Shown in pieces: positions 1 through 8,750 of a DNA stretch of 64,000 nt. The notes beneath the pieces were generated by a model. It ran no database searches. It worked only from the letters and a program-made list of their open reading frames with translations, and was not told where the DNA came from. The stretch is from Streptomyces pyxinae (GTDB lineage: Bacteria > Actinomycetota > Actinomycetes > Streptomycetales > Streptomycetaceae): contig NZ_JANUGQ010000010.1 of NCBI RefSeq assembly GCF_024756275.1, positions 124,001 to 188,000 on the forward strand, given 5' to 3'. How positions within the stretch are numbered: position 1 is the first letter of the stretch; each line of letters begins with the position of its first letter. A program made the translations under genes and the position numbers.

Positions 1-1
1 C

Positions 2-1660
2 CCCGACGGTCCGGTGGAGACCGAGGTGGCTGTGGTGGGCGGCGGGATCGCGGGACTCTGCACCGCCTGGGAGGTGGCCCGGGCCGGACACCCCGTCGTG
101 CTGCTGGAGGCCGACCGGATCGCCGCCGGGGTCACCGGCCACACCTCGGCCAAGCTCTCGGCGCTGCACGGCCTGGCGTACGCGTCGATCGCCTCGGTGC
201 ACGGAGCACGGGGCGCCCGGCTCTACGCCCACTCGCAGCAGCTGGCCGTGGAGCGGGTCGCCGGGGTGTGCGAGGAACTGGGGATCGACTGCGACCTGGA
301 GCGCCTGCCCGCCTACACCTACACCGAGGACCCGGCGAAGACTGGTGAGCTGCGGGCGGAGGCCGAGGCGGCCCGGGCGGCGGGGCTCCCGGCGTCGTAC
401 GTCACGGAGGTGCCGCTGCCGTTCCCGGTGGCGGGCGCGGTCCGGATGGAGGACCAGGCGCAGTTCCACCCGCGCAAGTTCCTGCTGGCGCTGGCGGCGG
501 ATCTGGAGCGGCTGGGCGGGGTGATCTTCGAGCGCACCGGGGTGACCGGGCTGCGGGAGGGCACGCCCTGCGAGCTGACGGCGAGCGGCGCGCACGGCAC
601 CCATCCGGTGCGGGCGCGGGACGTGGTGGTCGCCACCCACTATCCGGTCTTCGACCGCTCGCTGCTGTTCACCCGGCTGGAGCCCAAGCGGGAGCTGGTG
701 GTGGCGGGTCCGCTGCCGGCCGGGCGGGGCCCGGACGGGATGTTCCTCACCCCCGAGGGCGGCACCCGCTCGGTCCGGACGGCCCCGGCCGGCGGGCCGG
801 GCGGCGACGGGAGCGGACCCGGGGACGGCGAGGGCGGTCCTGGCGGCGGACGCCGGACGCTCGTCGTGACCGGCGAGAAGTTCACCCCCGGTACCGAGGC
901 GGACGGTGAGGTCGGTGAGCGCTACGAGCGGCTCACGGCCTGGGCCCGGGAGCGTTTCGGGCTGGAGCCGACCCACCGCTGGGCGACCCAGGACAACTGG
1001 ACGACCGACCACGTCCCCCATGTCGGCCGGCTGCACATCGGGGCCCGGCACACGTATGTGGCGACCGGCTTCGGCGGCTGGGGCATGAGCGGCGGGGTGA
1101 TGGCGGGCGCGCTGCTGGCCGCGCGGATCCGGGGCCGGGAGCCCGCCTGGACCGGCCTCTACGACCCGGTGCGGCTGCACCCGGTGCGCGAGGCGCCCGC
1201 GATGCTGCGGCTCCAGGCCCAGGTGGCGAAGCACTTCGTGGGTGACCGGGTGACCGGGGGGCACGCCGACGCGCCCGGGGACGTGCCGCCGGGCGGCGGG
1301 GCGGTGGTACGGGTCGGGGGCCGGCGGCTGGCGGTGCACCGGGACGAGTCCGGTGTGCTGCACACGGTGTCGGCCCGCTGTACGCACCTCGGCTGCCTGG
1401 TGCACTTCAACGACGGTGAGTGCGCCTGGGAGTGCCCCTGCCACGGTTCGCGCTTCGACGTGGACGGCACGGTGCTCCAGGGACCGGCGGTGCGGGCGCT
1501 GGAACAGGTCGGGCTGACGGAGGCACCGGCGGCGGACACCGCCACGGGCGGGGCGGAGGGAACGGACGGGACGAGCGGAACGGATCGGACGGACGGACCG
1601 GACGGCCCGTCGGCTCCGGGAACGGCGGACGGCTCATCCGGCCCGGCGGAGGAGCGGTGA
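2..1660 (+). CDS. FAD-dependent oxidoreductase with C-terminal Rieske domain (5' partial)
   Basis: The reading frame is open to the window edge, so the N-terminus is probably missing; an internal GTG lies at 14. The first visible residues form a dinucleotide-binding loop (VVGGGIAG) of the DAO/GlcD-type FAD fold. The body reads as a D-amino-acid-oxidase-like protein ending in ATGFGGWGMSGG. The last ~100 residues hold a Rieske [2Fe-2S] site, with CTHLGC (nt ~1381-1398) and CPCHGSRF (~1435-1458) supplying the two Cys-His pairs. Such fusions are predicted cytoplasmic electron-transfer oxidoreductases; the substrate is unknown. A Gly-rich insertion (~nt 780-850) and a low-complexity Thr/Gly/Asp tail are unusual for the family. 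The stop overlaps the next start (GTGA), which implies translational coupling. Confidence 0.88.
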   Translation, partial: PDGPVETEVAVVGGGIAGLCTAWEVARAGHPVVLLEADRIAAGVTGHTSAKLSALHGLAYASIASVHGARGARLYAHSQQLAVERVAGVCEELGIDCDLERLPAYTYTEDPAKTGELRAEAEAARAAGLPASYVTEVPLPFPVAGAVRMEDQAQFHPRKFLLALAADLERLGGVIFERTGVTGLREGTPCELTASGAHGTHPVRARDVVVATHYPVFDRSLLFTRLEPKRELVVAGPLPAGRGPDGMFLTPEGGTRSVRTAPAGGPGGDGSGPGDGEGGPGGGRRTLVVTGEKFTPGTEADGEVGERYERLTAWARERFGLEPTHRWATQDNWTTDHVPHVGRLHIGARHTYVATGFGGWGMSGGVMAGALLAARIRGREPAWTGLYDPVRLHPVREAPAMLRLQAQVAKHFVGDRVTGGHADAPGDVPPGGGAVVRVGGRRLAVHRDESGVLHTVSARCTHLGCLVHFNDGECAWECPCHGSRFDVDGTVLQGPAVRALEQVGLTEAPAADTATGGAEGTDGTSGTDRTDGPDGPSAPGTADGSSGPAEER

Positions 1661-2706
1661 GCGCCACGGCGGTGCACACGGCGTCCGTACCGCTGCCACC
1701 GGCCCGGGGCCCGCTCTCCGCCGCCGTGCGCGAGGTGCTGCTGGGCGGTACGGCGCCGCGGGTGTCGCCCGGGGACGCCGATCCGCTGGGCGAGGACCTG
1801 CAACTGGCGCTCTATCTGGCGTACGAGCCGCACTACCGGTCGCTGTCCGGGGTGGCCGGGGAGCGGGAGTGGGACCCCGCGCTGCTGGGCCTGCGGCAGC
1901 CGCTGGAACAGGCGTTCCTCGCGGCCCTGCGGGCGGCCGTGCCCGCCGGGGAGGACGGGGCCGGCGGGGATCCGGCGGCGCTGGTGGCGGCGGCGGTCGA
2001 TCCGCTGCTGGTGGAGCCGGTGGACGGACACGGGGTGTCGCACCGGCTGGTGTCGGACGGCGACTGGCGGATGATGCGGGAGTACCTGGCGCACCGCTCG
2101 GTCTACCAGCTCAAGGAGTCCGATCCGCAGGCCTGGCTGATCCCCCGGCTGGAAGGGCGGGCCAAGGCGGCCCTGGTGGCGGTGGCCTTCGACGAGTTCG
2201 GCGGCGGGCGCGCCGAGCGGGTGCACGCCCGGCTCTTCGCGGAGCTGATGGCCGGCGCCGGTCTGGACCCGGCGTACAACCGCTATCTGGAGCTGGTGCC
2301 GGCCACCGCGCTGGCCACGGTCAATGTGATGTCGCTCTTCGGGCTGCACCGCCGGCTGCGCGGGGCGGCGGCCGGGAACTTCGCGGTCATCGAGATCACC
2401 TCACCGCCGGGTGCCCGGCGGATGGCCCGGGCCCTGGAGCGGCTGGGCGCCGGTGAGCGGTGCACCCGGTTCTTCACCGAGCACATCGAGGCGGACGCGG
2501 TGCACGAGCAGGTGATGCGCCGGGAGGTGCTGGGTGGTCTGATCGCCGGGGAACCCGAGCTCGCCCCTGATGTGGCGTTCGGCGTCCGGGCCACGGTGTG
2601 GCTGGACGACCGCTGGGCGGAGGCGGTGCTGGCCGCCTGGGACGCGGGCCGCACCTCGCTGCTGGCACCGCTGCCGTCGCCGCCGGCCCGCCTGCCGGAG
2701 GGCTGA
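1657..2706 (+). CDS. Iron-containing redox enzyme family protein (heme-oxygenase-like fold)
   Basis: A 349-aa protein starts at GTG 1657, which shares four bases (GTGA) with the preceding stop; this is why I prefer it to the longer open frame upstream. The sequence is helical with conserved stretches seen in the iron-containing redox enzyme (HO-like diiron) family: an early ALYLAYEPHYRSL, then HRSVYQLKESDPQ, VAFDEFGGG and FFTEHIEADAVHEQ, rich in His and Glu that could ligate iron. The family is largely uncharacterised. Coupling to a Rieske/FAD oxidoreductase suggests that protein donates electrons to this one (inference). Assignment to the fold is by motif pattern only. Confidence 0.85.
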   Translation: MSATAVHTASVPLPPARGPLSAAVREVLLGGTAPRVSPGDADPLGEDLQLALYLAYEPHYRSLSGVAGEREWDPALLGLRQPLEQAFLAALRAAVPAGEDGAGGDPAALVAAAVDPLLVEPVDGHGVSHRLVSDGDWRMMREYLAHRSVYQLKESDPQAWLIPRLEGRAKAALVAVAFDEFGGGRAERVHARLFAELMAGAGLDPAYNRYLELVPATALATVNVMSLFGLHRRLRGAAAGNFAVIEITSPPGARRMARALERLGAGERCTRFFTEHIEADAVHEQVMRREVLGGLIAGEPELAPDVAFGVRATVWLDDRWAEAVLAAWDAGRTSLLAPLPSPPARLPEG

Positions 2707-2982
2707 CCCCAGGAGTCCCGCGCCTGTCGGCGGGCCGCCCGTACGGGCCTCCGGCGGGCCGGTCCGCCGACGGGCCGGGCGCACGGGTTGCGCCAGGACG
2801 GGGCGGGGGCCGTACCGAGTCGGGGCGGCCCCCGGCCCCGGTGCGCGCCGCGACCGGGAGAGGGTGGCCCGGCGCCGCGCCCGTACCGTCCGGCGCGGGC
2901 GCCTCGCGCCGGTGGACCCGGGCACCCGGGGACGCCCCCGTACCCTCGCCGGAGGCGTCCCGGCCCGCCGGACCGGCCCGCT
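2707..2982. other. Intergenic region between convergent genes
   Basis: A 276-bp stretch of extreme GC between the end of the iron-protein gene and the end of a small - strand gene. It contains several short GC inverted repeats, but I see no convincing terminator hairpin, promoter or small gene. Confidence 0.4.
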
Positions 2983-3183
2983 TCAGGGCAGCAGCTCGTC
3001 CAGGGCGGCACGGCCTTTCTCGGCGAGCTTCCGCTCGGCCCAGGCCACGTTCTGCGGGGTCATGTCCCGCCCGGAGGCGAGCACCACGTCCTCGGCGGTG
3101 ATCTCACCGTCCGAGCCGCTGTGCAAGAGGCCGTCCGGGGTGACGCCCTCCCGCCGGGAGGTCGAATCGGGCTCAGCGTTCAT
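2983..3183 (-). CDS. Small conserved-looking hypothetical protein (66 aa)
   Basis: A 66-aa protein starts at ATG 3183, preceded by a strong AAGGAGG ribosome site about 5 nt upstream on the - strand. The much longer frame that extends upstream is a shadow of the phosphatase gene, so I use this internal start. The protein is acidic, with a disordered N-terminal third and a predicted amphipathic helix at the end (NVAWAERKLAEKGRAALDEL). No function is recognised. It is divergent from the PP2C phosphatase gene at 3343, and the 159-bp gap probably holds both promoters. The strong ribosome site and codon use support a real gene. Confidence 0.7.
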   Translation of the reverse strand: MNAEPDSTSRREGVTPDGLLHSGSDGEITAEDVVLASGRDMTPQNVAWAERKLAEKGRAALDELLP

Positions 3184-3342
3184 GCCGCCTCCTTGTTCGT
3201 CCTGCACGGGTTCATTGTCGTCGCCGGGTACCCGGAACGCATCAGATGCATCCGCCCGCGTCCGCCGCGTCCGGCGGCCGGAGCCGCCGGCTCGCCGCCT
3301 CCCCCGACCACTCCCTGGCGCCCGCCGGCGGGCGGCTCGACA

Positions 3343-5424
3343 ATGAGGGGGATGACGGACTACCGGGCACACGGCGGCGAGCCCGGGCCCCCCGGGCCGC
3401 CGGCGCCGGACCGGTCGGGCAGCTTCGACTGGGATCTGGGCGCCGGCACCGTCGACATGGACGAGGCGGGGCTGCGGGTCTTCGGCCTGCGCGCCGCGAG
3501 CTTCGACGGCCGGCCCGACACCCTGGTGAGCCGGCTGGAGGGACCCGAGCGGACCCGGCTCGACCGGTCGGTGCGCGACGCCCTGGCGGGCGAGGGCTCC
3601 TCGTACGCCGTCCACTTCCGGGTTCCGCTGGCGGACGGCTCGGTGCGGTGGACGCACCTCCAGGCCCGGATCCTGCGCGACGCGGACGGCCGGGCGCTGC
3701 GGCTGGCGGGAGTGGTCCGGGACACCACGGACGAGGTCGGCCACTCGGCCTTCCTGGTGGAGCTGGAGAAGCGGCGGCGGCGCCAGACCGGGATCGTGGA
3801 GCGGACCACCCGGGCGCTGGCCCGGGCGGTGACCACGGACGATGTGACGGCCGCGCTGACCGGCACCGACGGGCTGTCCCGGCTGGGGGCCGACGGGCTG
3901 GCCATCGGGGTGGTGGAGAGTGGCTCGCTGCGTCTCATCGCCCTCAGCGGGGCGTCGGTGGAGGCCCGGGAGGGGGACCGGACGCACCGGCTGGAGCGGA
4001 GCATGCCGCTCGCCGACACCGTGCTCAGCGGCCGGCCGCTGTTCAGCGGTTCGCTCTCCGACCTGACGGCCCGATACCCGGGTCTCGCCGCCCACACGGG
4101 GCGGCTGCCGTTCCGGGCGGCGGCGTATCTGCCGCTGGTGGCCCAGGCCCGTACCCTCGGCGGTCTCGCGCTCTTCTACCGGGGCCGCACCGCCTTCACC
4201 GCCGACGAGCGGAATCTGCTGCTGGGGCTGGCGGCGATCGTCGCCCAGTCGCTCCAGCGGGCCATCCTCTTCGACGAGGAGCGGGAGCTGGCGACCGGGC
4301 TCCAGGCGACCATGCTGCCGCGCCGGATCCCGGCCGTGCCGGGCGGCGAGATCGCCGTGCGCTACCACTCGGCGTGGAGCGGCCGGCAAGTGGGCGGCGA
4401 CTGGTACGACGTGATCCCGCTCCCCCGGGACCGGGTGGGGATCGTGGTGGGCGACGTCCAGGGCCACGACACCCACGCGGCGGCCATCATGGGCCAGCTG
4501 CGGATCGCCCTGCGGGCCTACGCCGGGGAGGGCCACGCCCCTTCCACAGTGCTCGCCCGGGCCTCCCGGTTCCTCGCGGAGCTGGACACCGAGCGGTTCG
4601 CCACCTGCACCTACGCCCAGCTGGACCTGGACTCCGGCACCGTGCGGGCGGTGCGGGCGGGCCATCTGGAGCCGCTGATCCGGCACACCGACGGGCGGGT
4701 GGGGATGCCGAAGCTGCGGGGCGGGCTGCCGCTGGGCCTGGCCTCGGTCTTCGGGCAGGAGGAGTTCCCGGAGACCCGGCTGGACCTGGTGCCGGGCGAG
4801 ACCCTGGTGCTCTGCACCGACGGACTGGTGGAGCAGCCGGGCAGCGACATCGGGACGGGCATGGCCGCGCTGGCCGAGGCGGTGAGTGCCGGGCCGCCGG
4901 GGGCCGAGGCGCTGGCCGACCACCTCTCGGACCGGTTCCGGGAGGGGTGGGGCGCCGGGGACGACGTGGCGCTGCTGGTGCTGCGGCGCAGCCCGGACCC
5001 GGGTACGCCCCGGGCGCCGCGCATCCATCAGTACGTCCACCAGGCGGACCCGCAGGGGCTGTCGGACGCGCGGGCGGCCGTGCGGGCGGCGCTGCGCGAC
5101 TGGGGGCTGCCCGACTCGGCGGACGACGCCGAGCTGCTGACCGGGGAGCTGCTGGGCAATGTGCTGCTGCACACCGAGGGCGGGGCGGTGCTGACGCTGG
5201 AGGTGCTGCCGGAGCCGGTGCGCCGGGTGCGGCTGACCGTACGGGACCGCTCCAGCGCCTGGCCCCGGCGCCGCACCCCCGGTGAGGCCGCCACCTCGGG
5301 CCGGGGGCTGCTGCTCCTGGACGCGCTGGCGCTGCGCTGGGGTGTCGAACCGCGTGGCGAGGGCAAGGCGGTGTGGTGCGAGATCGGCCCGGCGCCCGGA
5401 CCGTCCGGGACCGGACGCCGTTGA
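3343..5424 (+). CDS. PAS-GAF-SpoIIE (PP2C) phosphatase with C-terminal HATPase domain
   Basis: A 693-aa signalling protein. Residues ~15-130 form a PAS-like sensor, followed by a helical linker (FLVELEKRRRRQTGIVERTTRA). A GAF domain spans ~150-310 and a SpoIIE/RsbU-type PP2C phosphatase ~320-545, with metal-site Asp residues in GGDWYD, VGDVQGHD, CTDGLVE and GDDVALLV. The last ~130 residues form an RsbW-like ATPase with N-box ELLGNVLLH and G-box TSGRGLLLLD. Family knowledge: such proteins dephosphorylate anti-anti-sigma factors, and the kinase domain does the reverse, so both partner-switching activities sit on one chain. ATG 3352 is an alternative start, but it has almost no spacing after a purine-rich run. 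Target and signal are unknown. Confidence 0.9.
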   Translation: MRGMTDYRAHGGEPGPPGPPAPDRSGSFDWDLGAGTVDMDEAGLRVFGLRAASFDGRPDTLVSRLEGPERTRLDRSVRDALAGEGSSYAVHFRVPLADGSVRWTHLQARILRDADGRALRLAGVVRDTTDEVGHSAFLVELEKRRRRQTGIVERTTRALARAVTTDDVTAALTGTDGLSRLGADGLAIGVVESGSLRLIALSGASVEAREGDRTHRLERSMPLADTVLSGRPLFSGSLSDLTARYPGLAAHTGRLPFRAAAYLPLVAQARTLGGLALFYRGRTAFTADERNLLLGLAAIVAQSLQRAILFDEERELATGLQATMLPRRIPAVPGGEIAVRYHSAWSGRQVGGDWYDVIPLPRDRVGIVVGDVQGHDTHAAAIMGQLRIALRAYAGEGHAPSTVLARASRFLAELDTERFATCTYAQLDLDSGTVRAVRAGHLEPLIRHTDGRVGMPKLRGGLPLGLASVFGQEEFPETRLDLVPGETLVLCTDGLVEQPGSDIGTGMAALAEAVSAGPPGAEALADHLSDRFREGWGAGDDVALLVLRRSPDPGTPRAPRIHQYVHQADPQGLSDARAAVRAALRDWGLPDSADDAELLTGELLGNVLLHTEGGAVLTLEVLPEPVRRVRLTVRDRSSAWPRRRTPGEAATSGRGLLLLDALALRWGVEPRGEGKAVWCEIGPAPGPSGTGRR

Positions 5425-5595
5425 TCCGGACGGAGACGCTCCGGGCTGATCCGGCCGAGACGCTCCGGACGGGGCGCCGCCGATCCGGCGGGGCGGACCG
5501 GGCGGACCGGACCGGGCCGGGCGGACTGGGCCGGGCGGCGGGAACGGGCCGGAGCCGGGAGGATCGGGAGCGGTGAGGAAGAGGAGGCCGGTGGG

Positions 5596-6624
5596 ATGGA
5601 ACCCGTCGAGGCGCTGGACCGGATCGCGTTTCTGCTGGAGCGGGACCAGGCGCCCACCTACCGGGTGAAGGCGTTCCGTACCGCGTCGGCGGCGCTGGCC
5701 GCGATGCGGGACGGGGAGGCGGCCGAGCGGTCGGCGGCGGGCACCCTGGAGCGGGTGCGCGGCATCGGTCCGAAGACCGCCCAGGTGGTCCGGGAGGCCC
5801 TGGCCGGGGACGTACCGGCCTATCTCGCCCGGCTGGAGGACGAGGCCGAGGCGGCCGGGCCGCTCGCGGAGGGCGGGACGCGGCTGCGGGCGGCGCTGCG
5901 CGGCGACTGCCATCTGCACTCCGACTGGTCGGACGGCGGCAGTCCGATCGAGGAGATGGGCCGGACGGCGGCGGCGCTCGGCCACGAGTGGGCGGTGCTC
6001 ACCGACCACTCCCCCCGGCTGACGGTGGCGCGCGGTCTCTCCCCGGAGCGGCTGCGGGAGCAGCTCGACGTGGTGGCGGAGCTGAACGCCGGCTGGGCGC
6101 CGTTCCGGCTGCTGACCGGGATCGAGTGCGACATCCTGCCGGACGGCTCGCTGGACCAGGAGCCGGAACTGCTGGACCGGCTGGACCTGGTGGTGGCGTC
6201 GGTCCACTCCAAGCTCCGGATGGACGGTCCCGCCATGACCCGGCGGATGGTACGGGCGGTCAGCGATCCCCGGGTGGACGTGCTGGGCCACTGCACCGGG
6301 CGGCTGCGGTCGGGGCGGGGCCGGCCGGAGTCGGAGTTCGACGCGGAGCGGGTGTTCGCCGCCTGCGCCGAGGCGGGGACGGCGGTGGAGATCAACTGCC
6401 GCCCGGAGCGGCTCGACCCGCCGCGCCGGCTGCTCCGTCAGGCGGTGGCGGCCGGGGTGTACTTCGCCGTCGACACCGATGCCCACGCGCCGGGCCAGCT
6501 GGACTGGCAGCTCCTGGGCTGCGCCCGGGCCGAGGAGTGCGGGGTGCCGGTGGAACGGGTGATCAACACCTGGCCGGCCGAGGGGCTGCTGGAATGGACC
6601 CGCACCCGGACGCCACCGGGCTGA
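5596..6624 (+). CDS. PHP domain hydrolase (PolX/YcdX-like) with N-terminal HhH
   Basis: A 342-aa cytoplasmic protein with a good GAGGAGG ribosome site. Residues 1-80 contain a helix-hairpin-helix region (RGIGPKTAQVV) like that preceding the PHP domain in family-X polymerases. The PHP metallo-phosphoesterase domain follows, and all its metal motifs are visible: HLHSDWSDG, TDHS, GIECDI, VASVHS, GHCTGR and DTDAH. No polymerase palm is present, so this is a stand-alone PHP protein with a DNA-binding-like head. Plausible roles are trinuclear-metal phosphatase or nuclease (family inference); the substrate is not evident. It lies 171 bp downstream of the phosphatase in the same direction and may be cotranscribed. 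Confidence 0.88.
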   Translation: MEPVEALDRIAFLLERDQAPTYRVKAFRTASAALAAMRDGEAAERSAAGTLERVRGIGPKTAQVVREALAGDVPAYLARLEDEAEAAGPLAEGGTRLRAALRGDCHLHSDWSDGGSPIEEMGRTAAALGHEWAVLTDHSPRLTVARGLSPERLREQLDVVAELNAGWAPFRLLTGIECDILPDGSLDQEPELLDRLDLVVASVHSKLRMDGPAMTRRMVRAVSDPRVDVLGHCTGRLRSGRGRPESEFDAERVFAACAEAGTAVEINCRPERLDPPRRLLRQAVAAGVYFAVDTDAHAPGQLDWQLLGCARAEECGVPVERVINTWPAEGLLEWTRTRTPPG

Positions 6625-6678
6625 CCGGGCCCGTCCCGCTGTCCGGACGCGGCCCGGGTTCGGGGGCCGCGCGGGAGG

Positions 6679-6836
6679 TCCTGTTACGGGGAACGCACCG
6701 AGAGGGGTCGGTTCTGTTTCCGCACGGCCCTGGCAGCGGCCCTGCGGAATCCGCGCGATGCCCGGCAGGGCACGCTGCCCGTGCCCTGCGCTGCCGGTTC
6801 TGGCATGAGGCGCGGATTACGCCCCCCGTAACAGGA
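6679..6836. ncRNA. Candidate structured element: nested inverted repeats bounded by 13-bp arms
   Basis: A 158-bp non-coding stretch is closed by perfect 13-bp inverted arms, TCCTGTTACGGGG (6679-6691) and CCCCGTAACAGGA (6824-6836). Inside are further perfect pairings: TTCCGCA/TGCGGAA (6718-6724 with 6743-6749), AATCCGCGC/GCGCGGATT (6748-6756 with 6810-6818) and GCAGGGCACG/CGTGCCCTGC (6765-6774 with 6780-6789). The nested and side-by-side helices resemble a folded RNA or a small MITE-like element. No coding potential or clear target-site duplication is seen. Confidence 0.4.
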
Positions 6837-6939
6837 GATGGATCGTCAGCACCCGGAGGCGCCGGTGACGACCGACTTCATTCAGCATGCAACAGTCCGG
6901 CCGGGTTTTCCGCTGACGTTTCTTCAGGGAAAAACCGGG

Positions 6940-7085
6940 TGCCTCTCCGGGAAACCTCCCGGCCCGTACGGGCACGCCCCGGCCGGCCCCCGCGGGGAAG
7001 ACCCGGCGGGCTCTGCGGGAAACCTCCCGGGCCGCTGCCGGGAAGACCCGTCGGGCCGTACGGGAAGATCCCGGGCCCTGGCCTC
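6940..7085. repeat. Palindrome-rich imperfect repeats of a GGGAARACC-type core
   Basis: The second half of the 566-bp gap between the PHP gene and the convergent regulator contains repeated cores: CGGGAAACCTCCCGG twice, GGGGAAGACCCGGCGGGC and its variant CGGGAAGACCCGTCGGGC, and CGGGAAGATCCCGGG. CCCGTACGGG palindromes are interspersed. It may act as a terminator cluster for both flanking genes. No gene is supported in 6625-7190. Confidence 0.45.
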
Positions 7086-7190
7086 GGGGGGCCGCCGCCC
7101 CGCCCCCGTCGGCCGTGTCCCGGGTCCCGCCGGCCGTCCTCCAACCCCGGGGTCCGGGTCCGGGTGCCTTGTCCGGGGCCGGGCCGCCGG

Positions 7191-8519
7191 TCACGCGTCC
7201 GGTCCGGGACCGGGGTGCGGAGCCGGGCCGGAGTCCGGAGCGGAGCCCCGGCCGGAGTCCGGCCCGTGGTCCTGGGCGGGGACCCGGCCGGAGTCCGGGG
7301 CGGCCGGCCGCCGTTCCGGGGAGAGCGCCCACTGATAGGCGAGGGCCGCGAGGGTCGGGGCGCCCCAGCGGGCGCGGAGCACGCTCAGTTCCTTGGTGAG
7401 GGTGCGCAGGCCGATGTCGAGGCGGCGGGCGGTGAGCCGCTGGTCCACCCCGGCCGCCGTGTCGGTGAGGATCTCCCGCTGGCGCCGGGTGAGCCCGCCG
7501 GACCCGGCCGGAGCCGTGCGCGCCGGCTCGCCGTGCCACACCTCGCCGCGCTCCCAGGCGTTCTCGAACCCCTCCGCGATGAAGGCGACCAGGGCCCGGT
7601 CCAGGACGTGCCAGGCCGCCCGTGCGGGCCCGGCGCCCCCGACATGGTCCGGGACGAACGCCTGCCGGCGGTCGATCACCACGCACCGCTGGAACGGCGC
7701 GCCCAGCGTGCGGACCCGGACGCCCCGGGCGGTCATGGCGGCGACCCACGCCCGGGCCGCCGGGTCGTCGCGGGCGCTGTCGGCCCGGAGGACGCGCACC
7801 GGGACGCCCCGGGCCAGGGCGAGCGCCTCCCGTTCCGCGCCGCGCCCCGCCGGTCCTGGGCGGTCGGGCTCGGCCGCCAGCACCTCGTGCTCGGCCTGTT
7901 CGACGGCCTGGCAGATCCGGGCCCCGACCTCCTCGGCGCCGGCCAGGAATTCGCTGCCGCCGCCGGAGCGCCAGCGGGCCCGCTCGAAATGGGGGCTGAG
8001 TTCGTCCCCGACGGCGGGTGTCGCCGCCACCCCGGCCGCCCGGGCGGTCAGTTCGCGCAGCTGCTCGTCGAGCCGGAGCCGTACGGCCTGCCGGGGGTCG
8101 AGGGCGACGGGGCGATCGGGCGCGTCCGGGGAAGTCCTGACGAGCCGCCAGCGTTCCAGTTCCCCCAGGGCGGCCCCGTCCGCCGGGCCGGCCGGGACGC
8201 CCCGGGCGATCCGGACATAGAGCTCCCTGGCCTCCGCCGACAGCTCCCCCACGGCGGATCCGGCCCCGAAGTCCGGCGCGGGCAGCGGCTGTCCGGGCCG
8301 CGGGGGCCCGGACGGCGGGCTCCCGGACGGGCCGTGCCCGGAAGGCCCGGAAGACACGGAGGGCGCGAACGACGAGGGCTGCGGCGCCAATGGCACGGAC
8401 GGCGCGGGCCGCTCCGGTGGCACGGACGGCGCGGGTGATGCCGGTGGCTCAGGTACCTCAGGCGGCTCAGGCACCGAAGGGCCGGACGACGAATGCCCGG
8501 AATCGTCGTTTTCCGTCAT
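7191..8519 (-). CDS. PLD-like/TrmB-type sensor with C-terminal LuxR helix-turn-helix
   Basis: A 442-aa regulator using ATG 8519, with a purine-rich GGCAGGGG just before it; an in-frame ATG 48 nt upstream is an alternative. The first ~100 residues are Pro/Ser-rich and disordered. A helical segment follows (ELSAEARELYVRIARGVPAG) that resembles the winged-helix head of TrmB-like regulators. A phospholipase-D-like sensor fold has strands around GVPVRVLRAD, GVRVRTL and RCVVIDRRQAFV. The C-terminal LuxR-type HTH is LTRRQREILTDTAAGVDQ and following. Intact HKD motifs are absent, so it is not expected to be an active phospholipase. The ligand and regulon are unknown. It is divergent from a MmyB-type regulator at 8751. 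Confidence 0.82.
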   Translation of the reverse strand: MTENDDSGHSSSGPSVPEPPEVPEPPASPAPSVPPERPAPSVPLAPQPSSFAPSVSSGPSGHGPSGSPPSGPPRPGQPLPAPDFGAGSAVGELSAEARELYVRIARGVPAGPADGAALGELERWRLVRTSPDAPDRPVALDPRQAVRLRLDEQLRELTARAAGVAATPAVGDELSPHFERARWRSGGGSEFLAGAEEVGARICQAVEQAEHEVLAAEPDRPGPAGRGAEREALALARGVPVRVLRADSARDDPAARAWVAAMTARGVRVRTLGAPFQRCVVIDRRQAFVPDHVGGAGPARAAWHVLDRALVAFIAEGFENAWERGEVWHGEPARTAPAGSGGLTRRQREILTDTAAGVDQRLTARRLDIGLRTLTKELSVLRARWGAPTLAALAYQWALSPERRPAAPDSGRVPAQDHGPDSGRGSAPDSGPAPHPGPGPDA

Positions 8520-8750
8520 CCCCTGCCCCCGTTCGCGTCCCCGGCCGCACCGGCGTGTGTGCGCCATGCGCACACACGCAACCCGCGGACGCTTGATCGC
8601 CGTCCTCCCACCCGTCAGCGTACTGGTGCGGCCCCGCGCGCGGGCGCGCGACCGGGGCGCCCGCCCCTCCCGGCGGAGCCTCCGCCGGAACCGGGCCCCG
8701 GCCGGGCCGCGCAGATCCGGCCACCGCACGTCCCCGAGGAATGAACCGTC

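Noticed and set aside
2983..6486. 1167-codon - strand open frame
   Set aside because: Only the last 66 residues correspond to a real gene with its own ribosome site; the remainder is antisense to the phosphatase and PHP genes.
6838..7335. 165-codon + strand open frame after the PHP gene
   Set aside because: It runs through palindromic repeats and into the convergent regulator, with a Pro/Gly/Arg-rich translation and no family motif.
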